From NCBI RefSeq assembly GCF_900183975.1, contig NZ_LT853882.1, positions 2,597,501-2,661,500 of the forward strand: a stretch of DNA of 64,000 bases. Reading direction: 5' to 3'. Position 1 is the stretch's first letter; each line of letters begins with the position of its first letter. Made by a program: the position numbers and the translations under genes. The DNA comes from Xanthomonas fragariae (GTDB taxonomy: Bacteria > Pseudomonadota > Gammaproteobacteria > Xanthomonadales > Xanthomonadaceae). A model generated the notes under the pieces. It was not told the origin of the DNA. It searched no databases and worked only from the letters and a program-made list of their open reading frames with translations. Below are positions 17,361-27,638 of the stretch, one piece after another.

Positions 17361-18209
17361 GAACCTGTTCACGATCTTTCCTGATTGGTGCAGACTCTGC
17401 GGATGCGCCAAAAAACCTATCCGAGCGACATGAGCCGGGAGCGTTTCGAACACATCCTCCCGATCCTGGAACAAGCGCGCAAGCGCACCAAGCCACGCCG
17501 AGTGGATATGTATGAGGTGTGGTGCGCAGTGTTGTACGTGCTGCGAACCGGTTGCCAATGGCGAGCGCTACCCAGCGACTTTCCGAAGTGGCGGACCGTG
17601 CACGCGTACTTTGCCAAGTGGAGCGAGTGCGACGATGAAGGAGTGAGCCTGCTGGAGCGGGCGCTCAAAAAATCAGGTTGGCGTGGCCCGCCAGAAACAG
17701 GAGCGCAACATCTTCAGCAGGTTCTTGATCGTGGACGCGCAGAGCGTCAAGAACACGGACACAGCCGGGCAAAAGGGATATGACGCGGGCAAAAAGGTGT
17801 CGGGCATCAAGCGGCATATCGCTGTTGATACCCAGGGGTTGCCCCATGCCATCGCGGTGACGACGGCGGAGGTGACCGACCGCAAAGGTGCGCTGCAGGC
17901 GCTGGAGCGCTGTCAGTCAAACTTGACGCATGTACAAAGCCTGCTGTGCGACAGTGGTTACACCGGAGTACCGTTTGCCGAAGGCGTGCGAGAGATTCTA
18001 GGCGAGCAGCTCACGGTGCAGATTGCCAAGCGCAGCGAACTGCACACCTTCAAGGTCATGCCCAAGCGCTGGATCGTCGAGCGCAGTTTTGCCTGGCTGG
18101 AGAAAAACCGAAGGCTGTGGAAGAACTGCGAGCGCAAACTCAACACCAGCTTGCAGTTCATCCATCTGGCCTTCTTGGCGCTTCTACTCAAAAGATCGTG
18201 AACAGGCTC
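17361..18209 (+). mobile_element. IS5-family insertion sequence upstream of the integrase
   Basis: The ends are GAACCTGTTCACGATCTT (17361) and, read inward from 18209, GAGCCTGTTCACGATCTT. No exact target duplication is visible (TAA on the left, TGA on the right). The element separates the integrase start and its ribosome site from whatever promoter lay towards the tRNA cluster. Confidence 0.88.
17403..18201 (+). CDS. IS5-family transposase made by frameshifting at an A6 run
   Basis: The first frame starts MRQKTYPSDMSRERFEHILP at 17403 and includes VWCAVLYVLRTGCQWRALP. It reaches the run CTCAAAAAATC at about 17665-17675. A -1 shift there joins it to the second frame, which gives NIFSRFLIVDAQSVKNTD, LLCDSGYTGVPFAEG and PKRWIVERSFAWLEKNRR, ending at 18201. 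The run of six A between two otherwise intact halves is the pattern of programmed frameshifting in IS5-family elements. The two open frames overlap at 17683-17783. The shift is inferred, not proven. Confidence 0.82.
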
Positions 18210-18358
18210 TGAGTCATGAGACTTAGGCTCAATGCTGCTGGTCATCCCGATCCAACCCCAGCAACAACCCGAAACCGGCACCGCCCACATTCTTTGGCCT
18301 CAATTTTGGCCTCAAAAACGCTGGCTGTTGGTGGATGTCCGTGGCGTTTGCTGGAATC

Positions 18359-18378
18359 AAAAAAGGAGCTGAAGCTCC
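18359..18378 (-). terminator. Rho-independent terminator of the pgsA-tRNA transcript
   Basis: Read on the minus strand, GGAGC-TTCA-GCTCC forms a stem with a tetraloop and is followed by a run of six T. It lies about 50 bp after the last tRNA-Gly. Confidence 0.75.
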
Positions 18379-18426
18379 TCTTTTCAACGACCTACAGATG
18401 CCAGTGGAAGTCTGTAGATCAATATT

Positions 18427-18502
<76 letters not shown>

Positions 18503-18583
18503 GTGGAGCCAAATTGTACAGCTTGTCAACTTCGTTGCGCTAGCCCTGTCACGTTGCCTATGAGAGAAACAACGCATGCAACG

Positions 18584-18657
18584 TGGAGGCCTGGGCCGGA
18601 ATTGAACCGGCGTACGCGGATTTGCAGTCCGCTGCATAACCACTCTACCACCAGGCC
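18584..18657 (-). tRNA. tRNA-Cys (GCA)
   Basis: The 74-nt cloverleaf starts GGCCTGGTGGTAGAGTGG. The anticodon loop CTGCAAA reads GCA and CCA is encoded. It lies between two identical tRNA-Gly genes. Confidence 0.95.
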
Positions 18658-18725
18658 GAAATATCAAACCCAAAGCTTCCTGCCTTGAAACAACGAGACT
18701 ACTGACACGTGGCTCTGTTTACGGC

Positions 18726-18801
<76 letters not shown>

Positions 18802-18837
18802 TTGGGAGGCGAAATTCTACAGCGAACAGGATAGCTG

Positions 18838-19470
18838 TCAACTGTTGCTTTCAATTTTTTTCGGCTTGTTGCTGATCGCTGCTTTTTCATCGGCGCGCAG
18901 ACTCGGCCATGCTGCCTGCAAATACTGGAATCCAGACCACAGCGTCAGCAGTGCGGCAATCGCCAGCGTCCAATAACCGGCCCGGAAGACCAGATTGCCG
19001 AGCCAGATTTCATGCGTGGGCATTTGCCCTGGCGTGACCGAATACAGCAAACACAGCAACGCGACCATTTGCGCGGTGGTTTTGACCTTGCCAATCGCCG
19101 CAACGCGCACCTTGGCGCGCTGGCCGATCTCGGCCATCCACTCGCGCAGCGCGGAGACGGCGATTTCGCGCCCGACGATGACTGCGGCCCAGAATGCCAT
19201 CCACGGCGTCGGATGGCCTTGTACGATCAGAAACAGCGCCACCGCGACCATCAGCTTGTCGGCCACCGGGTCCAGGAATGCGCCAAACGCAGAATATTGG
19301 TGATAACGCCGCGCGACCCACCCATCCAGCCAGTCGGTGATGGCAGCCAGCCCGAACACGCCAGCGGACGCAACGTTCGTCCACGTATACGGCAAGTAGA
19401 ACACCACGACCAACACCGGGATCATCAAGATCCTCAGCAGTGTCAGCCACGTGGGGACGGTCAACTTCAT
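18838..19470 (-). CDS. pgsA: CDP-diacylglycerol-glycerol-3-phosphate 3-phosphatidyltransferase
   Basis: PgsA makes phosphatidylglycerol phosphate from CDP-diacylglycerol and glycerol-3-phosphate in the inner membrane, the committed step to phosphatidylglycerol and cardiolipin. The 210-residue protein has several hydrophobic helices. The CDP-alcohol phosphotransferase signature DGWVARRYHQYSAFGAFLD carries the conserved D-G-A-R-G-D-D residues. It overlaps the uvrC stop by one base (TAATG), and the tRNA-Gly-Cys-Gly cluster follows. A lysine-rich tail ends the protein. Confidence 0.95.
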   Translation of the reverse strand: MKLTVPTWLTLLRILMIPVLVVVFYLPYTWTNVASAGVFGLAAITDWLDGWVARRYHQYSAFGAFLDPVADKLMVAVALFLIVQGHPTPWMAFWAAVIVGREIAVSALREWMAEIGQRAKVRVAAIGKVKTTAQMVALLCLLYSVTPGQMPTHEIWLGNLVFRAGYWTLAIAALLTLWSGFQYLQAAWPSLRADEKAAISNKPKKIESNS

Positions 19471-21326
19471 TACGGACTCGACTCGCCTGCCGCATCGGGA
19501 AGCGCCAGCCCGTGCAGGTTAGCGTAGATTCGCGCGGCAAGTGCGGCATTGACCCCCTCCACCCGCGCAATCTCCGCCTCGCCAGCGGCCTTGAGCCCGA
19601 CCAAGCCGCCGAAATGCTTGAGCAGACTTGCCCGACGGCGTGGGCCGATGCCGGGGATATCTTCGAGCTTGCTCGTCATGCGCGCCTTTTGCCGGCGACC
19701 GCGGTGACCGGTGATCGCAAAGCGGTGCGCTTCGTCACGCACCTGCTGGATGAACTGCAGCGCCGGCGATGCCACGCCCGGGCGCAGTTCGCGGCCATCG
19801 GCCATGATCAGCGCCTCGTGCCCTGCCCTGCGCTCCTCGCCCTTGGCTACGCCGACCAGCGAAATGTTCTCAATCCCGAGGTCAGCGAGCGCGGCTTGCG
19901 CTTGTGCCAACTGACCAGCGCCGCCGTCGATCAGCAGCACATCGGGTAGCACGCCGTTCTCTTCCACTGCACGTCGAAACCGGCGTTCGATGGCCTGACG
20001 CATCGCGGCGTAGTCGTCGCCCGGGGTGATGCCAGAAATATTGAAACGCCGATACTGCCCGCGCACCGGTCCGCTGGCATCGAATACCACGCACGAGGCC
20101 ACCGTCGCCTCGCCCATAGTGTGGCTGATGTCGAAGCACTCCACCCGTTTGACTTGCTCAGCAAGCCCGAGCATCTCGCGCAGCGCCTCGCTGCGAGCGT
20201 GCTGCGCGCTCTGGCTGGTGAGCTCGGACACTAGAGTCAGCTGCGCGTTGCGGGTGGCAAGCAGCAGATAGCCCGCACGCTCGCCACGCACGTTCCACTT
20301 CAGCGCCACCTTGTGTTCGGCCGCGGTGCTGAGCGCGGCCTCGATCAATTCGGACTCCGGAATCTCGCGATCAAGCAAAATCTCGCGCGGCGGCGAGTGT
20401 TCAGCGTAGTACTGCGACACGAACGCGCCCAGGATTTCGTCGGCGCTGTCTTCTCCATTGGTCTTGGGGAAAAACGAACGTGTGCCGAGATTACGGCCGT
20501 CGCGGAAGCTCAGCAGCAACACGCAGGCCTGACTGGATTGTGTGGCGCACGCCAGCACATCCAGATCGGCGGCGCGGCCGTCCACGTATTGACGGTTCTG
20601 CATGCTGCGCAGCGACGAGAGCAGGTCGCGCAGGCGCGCGGCGCGCTCGAATTCGAGCGCTTCGCTGGCTTGCTGCATCGACTGCATGATCTCTTCGCCG
20701 AGTTGGTCGCTCTTGCCTTCGAGAAACATCGTGGCGCGTCGTACCGACTCGGCATAGTCGGGCGCGACAACCAAGTTCACACACGGCGCGCTGCAGCGGC
20801 CGATTTGGTATTGCAGGCACGGCCGCGAGCGGTTGCGAAATACGCTGTCTTCGCAGCTGCGCAGCTTGAACAGTTTGTGCATCAGGCTCAGCGTCTCGCG
20901 CACGCCGGTGACGCCGGTATACGGGCCAAAATAACGCCCTTGCACGGCACGCGGGCCACGGTGCAGCGCAATCCGCGGCCAGTCTTCGCGCGTCAGTAGC
21001 ACATAGGGATAACTTTTGTCGTCGCGCAGCGACACGTTGTAGCGCGGCGACAATGATTTGATCAGCTGGTTTTCCAGCAGCAGCGCCTCGGCTTCGCTGC
21101 GGGTGACGGTCACGTCCATGCGCGCAACCTGCGACAACATCGAGGTCAGCCGCGCATTTTTCGGGGTGCCGTTGAAATAGCTGCTAACGCGCTTGCGCAG
21201 CGCGCCAGCCTTGCCGACGTACAGCAAGGTGTCGTCGCCCGCATACATGCGATAGACGCCGGGCGCGGTGCTCAATTGCGCAGCAAACGCCTTTCCATCG
21301 AAATCGGCTTGGGGCCTTGCGCTCAT
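19470..21326 (-). CDS. uvrC: Excinuclease ABC subunit C
   Basis: UvrC makes both incisions in UvrABC nucleotide excision repair. The 618-residue protein has the GIY-YIG domain near the N-terminus (PGVYRMYAGDDTLLYVGKAG), then a UvrB-binding UVR motif (SEALEFERAARLRDLLSSL). The RNase H-like endonuclease domain follows (CFDISHTMGEATVASCVVF, LPDVLLIDGGAGQL). Helix-hairpin-helix motifs end it (LEDIPGIGPRRRASLLKHFG). Length is normal for the family. The start overlaps the stop of the upstream NHL gene in an ATGA junction, and pgsA overlaps its own stop, so the three are one transcript. Confidence 0.97.
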   Translation of the reverse strand: MSARPQADFDGKAFAAQLSTAPGVYRMYAGDDTLLYVGKAGALRKRVSSYFNGTPKNARLTSMLSQVARMDVTVTRSEAEALLLENQLIKSLSPRYNVSLRDDKSYPYVLLTREDWPRIALHRGPRAVQGRYFGPYTGVTGVRETLSLMHKLFKLRSCEDSVFRNRSRPCLQYQIGRCSAPCVNLVVAPDYAESVRRATMFLEGKSDQLGEEIMQSMQQASEALEFERAARLRDLLSSLRSMQNRQYVDGRAADLDVLACATQSSQACVLLLSFRDGRNLGTRSFFPKTNGEDSADEILGAFVSQYYAEHSPPREILLDREIPESELIEAALSTAAEHKVALKWNVRGERAGYLLLATRNAQLTLVSELTSQSAQHARSEALREMLGLAEQVKRVECFDISHTMGEATVASCVVFDASGPVRGQYRRFNISGITPGDDYAAMRQAIERRFRRAVEENGVLPDVLLIDGGAGQLAQAQAALADLGIENISLVGVAKGEERRAGHEALIMADGRELRPGVASPALQFIQQVRDEAHRFAITGHRGRRQKARMTSKLEDIPGIGPRRRASLLKHFGGLVGLKAAGEAEIARVEGVNAALAARIYANLHGLALPDAAGESSP

Positions 21327-22741
21327 TCGTCTATCGCAACATCACTCAGTGCGCCGCTTGCAAGGTCGTATCGCAACACAGCATGGGCGTCGGTCTCGGC
21401 GATCCAGACCGCACCGGCGGCGACCGCCAGCCCGGCCGGGCCATGCAGGCGCCGCGGCAGCTCGACCGTGGTCAACTCCCCGCCCCCCAGACGCAGGCAG
21501 CGCAAGCGGCCGTTGCCGGTGTCGGCGATCCACAGCATCGGCGAATCGTTGGCCAAGGCAATCGCTTGCGGAAATTGCAGGCGCGCGGTGCCGCGTGGAC
21601 CGTCCTGGTCGCCGAACTGCCACAGGTCATGGCCGCCGACCAGGGTCTTCACCAGGTCGCCGCGCAATTGCATGGTGCGAATCGAGGACCCCAGTGCATC
21701 GCAGACATAGGCCACCTGCTGCACCGCCGCCAATCCGGCCGGTTGCGCGAACGCCGCAAGATGGCCGCTGCCGTCGCGGCTTTCAAGCGCGCCGGTGCCG
21801 GCACGCGCAGTTAATGCAGCGCGGCCCAGGTGATAACTCCAGATGCGGTTGTCGCCGGCCATGGCGATCAACACCTGGTTGTCGGCAACGGCGAGGCCTT
21901 GCGGATAGTTCAACGCAGATGCGCCGGCCGAGGCCAGCGGGCCTTCGACCGGCTCGCCGGAGCGCCCGGTGCCGCACAGCGTGTCGACTTGGCCATTGCG
22001 CAAGTTGATGCGCCGCAAGGCATGATTTCCGGTATCGGCGACATACAGCTGGTCGCGCTCCAATGCCAGACCTTGCGGACGCCGGAATGCCGCTTCGCCG
22101 ACGCCGCCATCGATTAGATCGGCATTACCGTGACCGAACTGGCGCAGCACGCGGCCGCCATGCGTGCATTCGAGCACGCGGTGATGCCCGGTATCGGCGA
22201 CGTAGAAGCGATCTTCGGTGGCGGCCAGGCTGGTTGGAAACCGCAGCGCCAGATGTGGTTCGGGTTCGCGCTCGGCTACGCCATACAGATCGGCATCAGA
22301 CGGAGGCTGCTGGCCGTCGCACAAGGCGGTCAACGCCTTGTCGAGATCCCCGGTCACGCCCACCAGACGCTGGCGCTCGCGGCCGTAAGCATCCAGCAGC
22401 ACCAGCGTAGGCCACGACACGATGCCGAAACGGCGCCAGGTTTCCCAATCCTTGTCGAGCAGGATCGGCGCGCTGACACCATGCCCGCGTAGCTGCTTGA
22501 GCGAGCGTTGCGGCAAGCGTTCACTGTCGAAACGCGGCACCTGCACCACGATCACCTGCAGGCGACCGGGGCTGCGCGCCTGCCAATGCGCAAGCTCGGC
22601 CAGGCGCTCGGCGCACCACACCGAGCTAGCATTGACGAACACCAGCACAAGCGCGCGGCCGCGATGCTCCTGCAAGGTGGATGGCCTGGCGTTGAGCCAA
22701 GTAGGAAATTCCGGCAGTTCCTGGATCAGCTGGGCATTCAT
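21323..22741 (-). CDS. Thioredoxin-like / NHL beta-propeller protein
   Basis: The 472-residue protein joins an N-terminal thioredoxin-like fold (ALVLVFVNASSVWCAERLAE; DKDWETWRRFGIVSWPTLVL) to NHL repeats from about residue 165. Typical repeat cores are RFYVADTGHHRVLEC, QLYVADTGNHALRRI and MLWIADTGNGRLRCL. This is the layout of the NHLRC2 family. The usual CxxC is reduced to one Cys (VWCAER), so classic disulfide exchange is unlikely. No signal peptide is seen, so it should be cytoplasmic. It is coupled to uvrC by a 4-bp overlap. The biochemical role is unknown. Confidence 0.85.
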   Translation of the reverse strand: MNAQLIQELPEFPTWLNARPSTLQEHRGRALVLVFVNASSVWCAERLAELAHWQARSPGRLQVIVVQVPRFDSERLPQRSLKQLRGHGVSAPILLDKDWETWRRFGIVSWPTLVLLDAYGRERQRLVGVTGDLDKALTALCDGQQPPSDADLYGVAEREPEPHLALRFPTSLAATEDRFYVADTGHHRVLECTHGGRVLRQFGHGNADLIDGGVGEAAFRRPQGLALERDQLYVADTGNHALRRINLRNGQVDTLCGTGRSGEPVEGPLASAGASALNYPQGLAVADNQVLIAMAGDNRIWSYHLGRAALTARAGTGALESRDGSGHLAAFAQPAGLAAVQQVAYVCDALGSSIRTMQLRGDLVKTLVGGHDLWQFGDQDGPRGTARLQFPQAIALANDSPMLWIADTGNGRLRCLRLGGGELTTVELPRRLHGPAGLAVAAGAVWIAETDAHAVLRYDLASGALSDVAIDE

Positions 22742-22764
22742 CCAGTAATTATGCCCAAGCCCGA

Positions 22765-23229
22765 TTAGCTGCGGGTGAGCCTGGCCACGGTCTGGCGCGC
22801 AGCGGTGTCGACCAGCTGCCAGACACGTTCAAAATCTTCCATCCCGCCGGTGTAGGGATCCGGAATTTGATCGCGCTCCTCAACGCCTGCCTATGGCAGC
22901 CACAACGCGACCTTGTCGCGCACCGGCGCTGGGGCGAGCCGCTGCAGATCGCGCAGATTGCTGCTGTCGGCGCATAAAACCCAATCGAAGTGCTCGACGT
23001 CCGCTGGCCGCACCTGACGGGCGCGTAAGCCGGAAATATCCACGCCATGGCCGCTTGCACACCGTATGGCACGCGGATCTGGTGGATCGCCGACATGCCA
23101 GTCGCCGGTGCCGGCCGAATCGACCTCGATGCGCCGCGATAGCCGGGCTTCGTCCAGCCTTGCACGCAAAGCGCCCTCGCCCATCGGTGAGCGACAGATA
23201 TTGCCTAGGCATACGATCAAGACCTTCAT
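22765..23229 (-). pseudogene. Low-molecular-weight protein tyrosine phosphatase with an internal amber codon
   Basis: The frame starts [20 protein letters not shown], with the P-loop nucleophile Cys7 and Arg13. After KVALWLP a TAG (22891-22893) stands where residue 113 should be, probably TGG (Trp) in relatives. The frame then continues AGVEERDQIPDPYTGGMED, with the general-acid Asp at about residue 124, to TAA at 22765. A product of 112 residues would lack the catalytic acid and be inactive. Read through, the protein would be 154 residues, the normal length. The start overlaps the kdsB stop (ATGA), so it was part of this operon. Confidence 0.88.
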
Positions 23230-24005
23230 GTCCAGGCCACACGCGTCTGCGCCCGTGCAAGATCGTCCGGCGTATCGATGCCCGGCGGAAACTGCTCGGG
23301 CGTCAGTGTCACAGCGATGCGGTAACCGGCTTCCATCACGCGTAGTTGTTCCAGCGACTCGATGCGCTCCAGCATGCCGGGCGGCATCGCGGCAAAGCGC
23401 TGCAGGAACCCTGCGCGGTACGCATAGATGCCGATGTGGCGCAGCAAATGGCCGTCATTGGGCAAGCTGTCGCGCTGGCTGGGGAAGCTGTCGCGGTGCC
23501 AGGGAATCGGCGCACGGCTGAAATACAACGCGTCGCCGCCTGCGCTACGCACCAGCTTCACCACGTTGGGATCGAACAGCGCGTGTGCGCTATCTACCTG
23601 CGCGGCCAGCGTAGCCATTTCGGCGCCGGAGTGCAGTAGCAGATCGGCGACTGCGCGAATGCCGGCAGCAGGCGCGAACGGTTCGTCGCCTTGCAGATTG
23701 ACCACGCAGGTGTCGGCATCCCAGCCCGCGATCCGTGCGCATTCGGCGAGGCGATCGGTGCCCGACACATGTTGGCTACCGGTCATCGCGACATGCACGC
23801 CAGGCAGGCTTTCGATCGCCTCGGCAATCCGCGCATCGTCTGTCGCTACCCAGACCTCGCTTGCACCCGCCAACAATGCCCGCTCGGCCACATGCTGGAT
23901 CATCGGGCGATCGCCGATCAGTTGCAGCGGCTTACCTGGCAGACGCGTGGAGGCGTAACGCGCAGGAATGGCGACGACGAAATCGGCAGGCGTTGGGTTG
24001 GTCAT
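23226..24005 (-). CDS. kdsB: 3-deoxy-manno-octulosonate cytidylyltransferase
   Basis: KdsB activates Kdo with CTP to CMP-Kdo for the lipopolysaccharide inner core. The start [20 protein letters not shown] at 24005 gives 259 residues, the family norm; the open frame extends upstream, but those residues do not resemble the family. Visible motifs are [15 protein letters not shown] (nucleotide site), VNLQGDEPF (metal Asp) and [12 protein letters not shown]. It lies downstream of lpxK and msbA on the same strand after a 356-bp gap, and overlaps the phosphatase pseudogene. Confidence 0.95.
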   Translation of the reverse strand: MTNPTPADFVVAIPARYASTRLPGKPLQLIGDRPMIQHVAERALLAGASEVWVATDDARIAEAIESLPGVHVAMTGSQHVSGTDRLAECARIAGWDADTCVVNLQGDEPFAPAAGIRAVADLLLHSGAEMATLAAQVDSAHALFDPNVVKLVRSAGGDALYFSRAPIPWHRDSFPSQRDSLPNDGHLLRHIGIYAYRAGFLQRFAAMPPGMLERIESLEQLRVMEAGYRIAVTLTPEQFPPGIDTPDDLARAQTRVAWT

Positions 24006-24361
24006 GCGGGTGTGCTCTGAGGTGCAAAAAATAGTCGAAGAAACGAGAGGCCGAAGTCGCACAAAGTCCTTGCGAGATGGAACGCGGCTACAGCGCCTGA
24101 CACGTGCGCCGATACGGAACTGCATCGACAAAGGAGCCTCGTCATCGAGCTACATCGGTGCAGTGTATCGGCTGATGCGAGCGGGCCTTTGGGATGACAC
24201 GTGTGCGTCGTGCAATGATTGCGATGCGCGTTCTCGAGCTCGACAGGCAGGCAGGCAGGTGCGACGTTCGGCAGCAGGGCTGTCTGAGTCTGTCCAGTAG
24301 GCGCGCCACGCCCAGAACCGATCCAGGCGGACACGAATCATCGCGCACTCCACTATCAGAG
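24006..24361. other. Gap between lpxK and kdsB (356 bp)
   Basis: No convincing gene is seen on either strand. In particular I find no Trm112-like small gene, which often lies between lpxK and kdsB in gammaproteobacteria. A short run of CAGG units lies near 24245-24260. The gap probably holds the kdsB promoter, but I could not place it. Confidence 0.5.
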
Positions 24362-25399
24362 TTACACGCCCTGCCGGCTCGCCAATTTGTCCAGTCGATC
24401 CAGCAAACTTACCCAGAACGCCGCCGGTAAATCGGCTCTGAGCGGCACGCTGTACAGCCACTCGTCGGCGAATGGACGGCATTTCACCGCGTCTTTTTCG
24501 GTCATCAGCACCGGCAAGCGACTGCCAAAACTGAAATCCGCGGCGCAATACACGTGATGATCGGGAAAGGCATGCGGCACCACGCCGATGCCGTGCGCAC
24601 GCAGCATCGCGAAGAATCGCTCCGGGTGCGCGATGCCGGCCACCGCATGCACGCGTCGCCCGGCGAGCATGCTCAAGGGCTGGGCGCGCTTGCCATCCAT
24701 CGGTTGCACGCTGTCGATGCTCAACCGCATCTGCCATTCGCCAAGGCCGGCGGCCTCAGGTGCTTGAGAGGCTATTGCAGCGCTCGCCTGACCAAGATTG
24801 ACCACGCGGAAATCGCAATCGCGTGCACGTACGGCCGGTTCGCGCAGCGGCCCGGCGGGCAGCAGGCGTCCGTTACCGTAGCGACGCTGACCGTCGACCA
24901 CTTCGATTTCCACGTCGCGCGCGAGTCGGTAATGCTGCAGGCCGTCGTCGCAGACCACAATGTCGCAGCCCGCCTCGATCAGGGCACGTGCTGCGGCCAG
25001 CCGATCGCTGTCCACGCGTACGCGCGTGCCGGTCTTCCAGGCGATCAGCACTGGCTCGTCGCCGCCGAGTTCGACGGGCGTGTCCGCTTCAACCCACCGT
25101 GCCGTGCCCGATTCGTCACGGCCGTAGCCGCGACTGGCCACGCCGGGCGTCCAGCCGGCTTCCTGCAATCTGCTGACCAAGGCAATCGTCAGTGGCGTCT
25201 TGCCGGTGCCGCCGGCGGTGACGTTGCCCACCACAATCACCGGCACCGGCACACCGTGGCGCTTGCGCCAGCCGCGTCGATACACGGCGCGTCGCAACGC
25301 GATGGCCGCGCCGTAGACCGGCGAGAGGATGCGCGCCGAGAGTGGAATCGGCGCATCGTCGTACCAGTAACCCGGCGTGCGGGTGCCGCGCTTGCTCAT
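24362..25399 (-). CDS. lpxK: Tetraacyldisaccharide 4'-kinase
   Basis: LpxK phosphorylates the 4' position of the lipid A disaccharide on the cytoplasmic face of the inner membrane. The 345-residue protein has a membrane-associated N-terminus, the Walker A motif [15 protein letters not shown], and the SRGYGR and [15 protein letters not shown] motifs typical of the family. [13 protein letters not shown] and [10 protein letters not shown] lie further on. Its start overlaps the msbA stop (ATGA), so kinase and flippase are translationally coupled. Confidence 0.96.
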   Translation of the reverse strand: MSKRGTRTPGYWYDDAPIPLSARILSPVYGAAIALRRAVYRRGWRKRHGVPVPVIVVGNVTAGGTGKTPLTIALVSRLQEAGWTPGVASRGYGRDESGTARWVEADTPVELGGDEPVLIAWKTGTRVRVDSDRLAAARALIEAGCDIVVCDDGLQHYRLARDVEIEVVDGQRRYGNGRLLPAGPLREPAVRARDCDFRVVNLGQASAAIASQAPEAAGLGEWQMRLSIDSVQPMDGKRAQPLSMLAGRRVHAVAGIAHPERFFAMLRAHGIGVVPHAFPDHHVYCAADFSFGSRLPVLMTEKDAVKCRPFADEWLYSVPLRADLPAAFWVSLLDRLDKLASRQGV

Positions 25400-27165
25400 G
25401 CCTGGCGTTCGCGGAACTGCATGCCATGCAGGTGCGAATACAACCCGCCCTGCGCCAGCAGCTCGCTATGCGTGCCGCGCTCGACAATGCGGCCCTGATC
25501 CATCACCAGCACCTGGTCGGCGTGCTCGATGGTGGACAACCGATGCGCGATCACCAGCGTGGTGCGGTCCGGCATCAACTTGTGCAAGGCGTCTTGGACC
25601 AGACGTTCGGATTCATTGTCCAACGCCGCGGTGGCTTCGTCCAGAATCAGGATCGGCGCATCCTTGAGCATCGCGCGCGCGATCGCCAGACGCTGCCGCT
25701 GGCCGCCGGACAAGCGCCCGCCTTTGGTGCCGACAGACGACTGCAAGCCTTCGGGCAGTTGCGCCACAAACTCCATCGCATTTGCGCCTAGAATCGCGCG
25801 CTCCAGTTGAGCTGCGTCGGCGGTGCGCATTTCGCCATAGGCGACGTTGTCAGCGATGCTGCCGTCGAACAGCATTACATGCTGGCCGACCAGGGCGATC
25901 TGGCGACGTAGATCAGCCAACGAATACACCTGCACCGGATGCCCGTCGAGCAGGATTTGCCCGGCCTCGGCTTCGTAGAAACGCGGAATCAGTTTGATCA
26001 GGCTGGATTTACCGCTGCCCGAGCGACCGACGATCGCGGTCACCGTGCCCGGTTGCGCGACGAAACTGACATCGGCCAACGCCGGATTGACCCGGCCCGG
26101 GTAGCGCGCGGTGACGTCGCGGAATTCGATCAAGCCCTTGGCGCGCGTCAGCGGCATGGCGCCTTGATCCGGCTCATCCGGGCTATCGAGCACTGAAAAA
26201 AGACGCTCGGCCGATGCCAAGCCACGCTGCACCATGTTCTGCACATTCGTGAGTTGCTTGAGCCCGGGAATGATCGTCAGCATCGAGGTCATCAGCACCA
26301 CGAAGTCGCCAGCGGTCAGGCGCCCGGCCAATGCCTGCGCACCGGCCACGAACAGCAGCGCCGACAAACCAATCGCACCGATCATCTGCACCGTAGCGGT
26401 GGAAATGCCGCGCGTGGATTCGACCTTCATCGCCAGACGTAAATTACGATCGGCCAGCGCGCCATAACGCTCCATTTCGGTCTGCTGGGCGCCGTAGATC
26501 TTGACCTCTTGGTGACTGGACAAGGTCTGATCGGCGGCCTGCAACAGATGTGCGCCGCTCTCCTGGATACTGTGGCTGATGCGCCGATAGCGCCGCGCCA
26601 CCTTGTCCATCACCCAGGCCAGCACCGGTGCGAGCACCAGGATGGTCAGTGTCACCTGCCAGCTATGCCACAGCATCAGTGCCAACGCGCCGATCACCTG
26701 CAGCGACTGCTGGATCATCACCTTGACCGCATCCACTGCCGCCTGCGCGACCTGGTCCGAATCCGAGCCTAGGCGGATCAGCATCGACGGCACCGGCTCG
26801 GAATCGAAACGCGAACCGGGCAGGCGCAAATACTTGGACATCACCTTGATGCGCAGGTCGCGCGCGATGCTGCGTGCAGATTTGCCCATCGCCATGTCGG
26901 TGATGTAACCGGCGACGCCGCGCACCACGAACAGCACGATGATCTGCACCGGCAGCCAGCGACTGACTTCGGCGTTCTTGTAGATGAAGGTCTCGTCGGT
27001 GATCGGCTTCATCAATGCCAGAAAACCGGTGGTGCCGGCCGCTTCGACCAACGCGGCAATCAGCGCGGCGATCAGCAGCAGCCGGTACGGCTTGGCGAAG
27101 GCCAGCAAGCGACGGTACGTGCTCCAGGACGACACTGGCGCAGGGCGGTCGTTGGAGGTGGTCAC
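25396..27165 (-). CDS. msbA: Lipid A export ATP-binding/permease protein
   Basis: MsbA flips core-lipid A across the inner membrane. The 589-residue half-transporter has six membrane segments in residues 25-320 and a C-terminal ATPase. Walker A is [14 protein letters not shown], the ABC signature is [16 protein letters not shown], Walker B is [12 protein letters not shown] and the H-loop is VIAHRLST. It overlaps exbD upstream by 4 bp and lpxK downstream. Confidence 0.96.
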   Translation of the reverse strand: MTTSNDRPAPVSSWSTYRRLLAFAKPYRLLLIAALIAALVEAAGTTGFLALMKPITDETFIYKNAEVSRWLPVQIIVLFVVRGVAGYITDMAMGKSARSIARDLRIKVMSKYLRLPGSRFDSEPVPSMLIRLGSDSDQVAQAAVDAVKVMIQQSLQVIGALALMLWHSWQVTLTILVLAPVLAWVMDKVARRYRRISHSIQESGAHLLQAADQTLSSHQEVKIYGAQQTEMERYGALADRNLRLAMKVESTRGISTATVQMIGAIGLSALLFVAGAQALAGRLTAGDFVVLMTSMLTIIPGLKQLTNVQNMVQRGLASAERLFSVLDSPDEPDQGAMPLTRAKGLIEFRDVTARYPGRVNPALADVSFVAQPGTVTAIVGRSGSGKSSLIKLIPRFYEAEAGQILLDGHPVQVYSLADLRRQIALVGQHVMLFDGSIADNVAYGEMRTADAAQLERAILGANAMEFVAQLPEGLQSSVGTKGGRLSGGQRQRLAIARAMLKDAPILILDEATAALDNESERLVQDALHKLMPDRTTLVIAHRLSTIEHADQVLVMDQGRIVERGTHSELLAQGGLYSHLHGMQFRERQA

Positions 27166-27635
27166 GGGCGGGTTCCGTTGTTGCGTGTCTTGTCGGCAGT
27201 GCCGGTGATACCAGGATTGCCGGCTTGGGGCGCAGTTGCGATCGCGATGCGCCGGAAACCGAGTTGCCCCAAGGCATCTTGCGCGGTGACGACAGCCTGA
27301 TAGGGCGTACGCGCATCGGCGCGCATCAACACCGTCTGCTCGCGGTCGTCACCGGCAATCTGCGCAATGGTCTGCTTCAGCGAATCCACGTCCGGGCGCA
27401 GCACTTCCTGGTCGTTGATGAAATAACGCCCCTCGGCATTGACTAGCACGCTCAACGAACGCGGTGGCACGCTGGCGTGCTGGTCGCTAGCGGTCGGCAG
27501 CTGCAATTGCAGCGTAGAGCGTGCATCAAAGGTCGTGGTCACTACGAAGAAGATGATGAGGACGAGAATGACGTCGATCAACGGCACCAGATCGATATGC
27601 GGCTCGTCCTGGCTTCGGTCGCTACCGATGCGCAT
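27162..27635 (-). CDS. exbD: ExbD/TolR-family biopolymer transport protein
   Basis: The 157-residue protein has a short cytoplasmic N-terminus and one membrane helix (HIDLVPLIDVILVLIIFFVV) with the conserved Asp in PLIDV that conducts protons. A periplasmic domain with DREQTVLMRADARTPY follows. It forms a proton-driven motor with the ExbB-like protein directly upstream. In this position, just before msbA and lpxK, the pair is conserved in Xanthomonas-like genomes. Its energy client is not evident, and TonB is not in the window. Confidence 0.92.
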   Translation of the reverse strand: MRIGSDRSQDEPHIDLVPLIDVILVLIIFFVVTTTFDARSTLQLQLPTASDQHASVPPRSLSVLVNAEGRYFINDQEVLRPDVDSLKQTIAQIAGDDREQTVLMRADARTPYQAVVTAQDALGQLGFRRIAIATAPQAGNPGITGTADKTRNNGTRP

Positions 27636-27638
27636 CCG

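Noticed and set aside
24240..24262. CAGG repeat run as a phase-variable tract
   Set aside because: Only a few units are present and no gene overlaps it.
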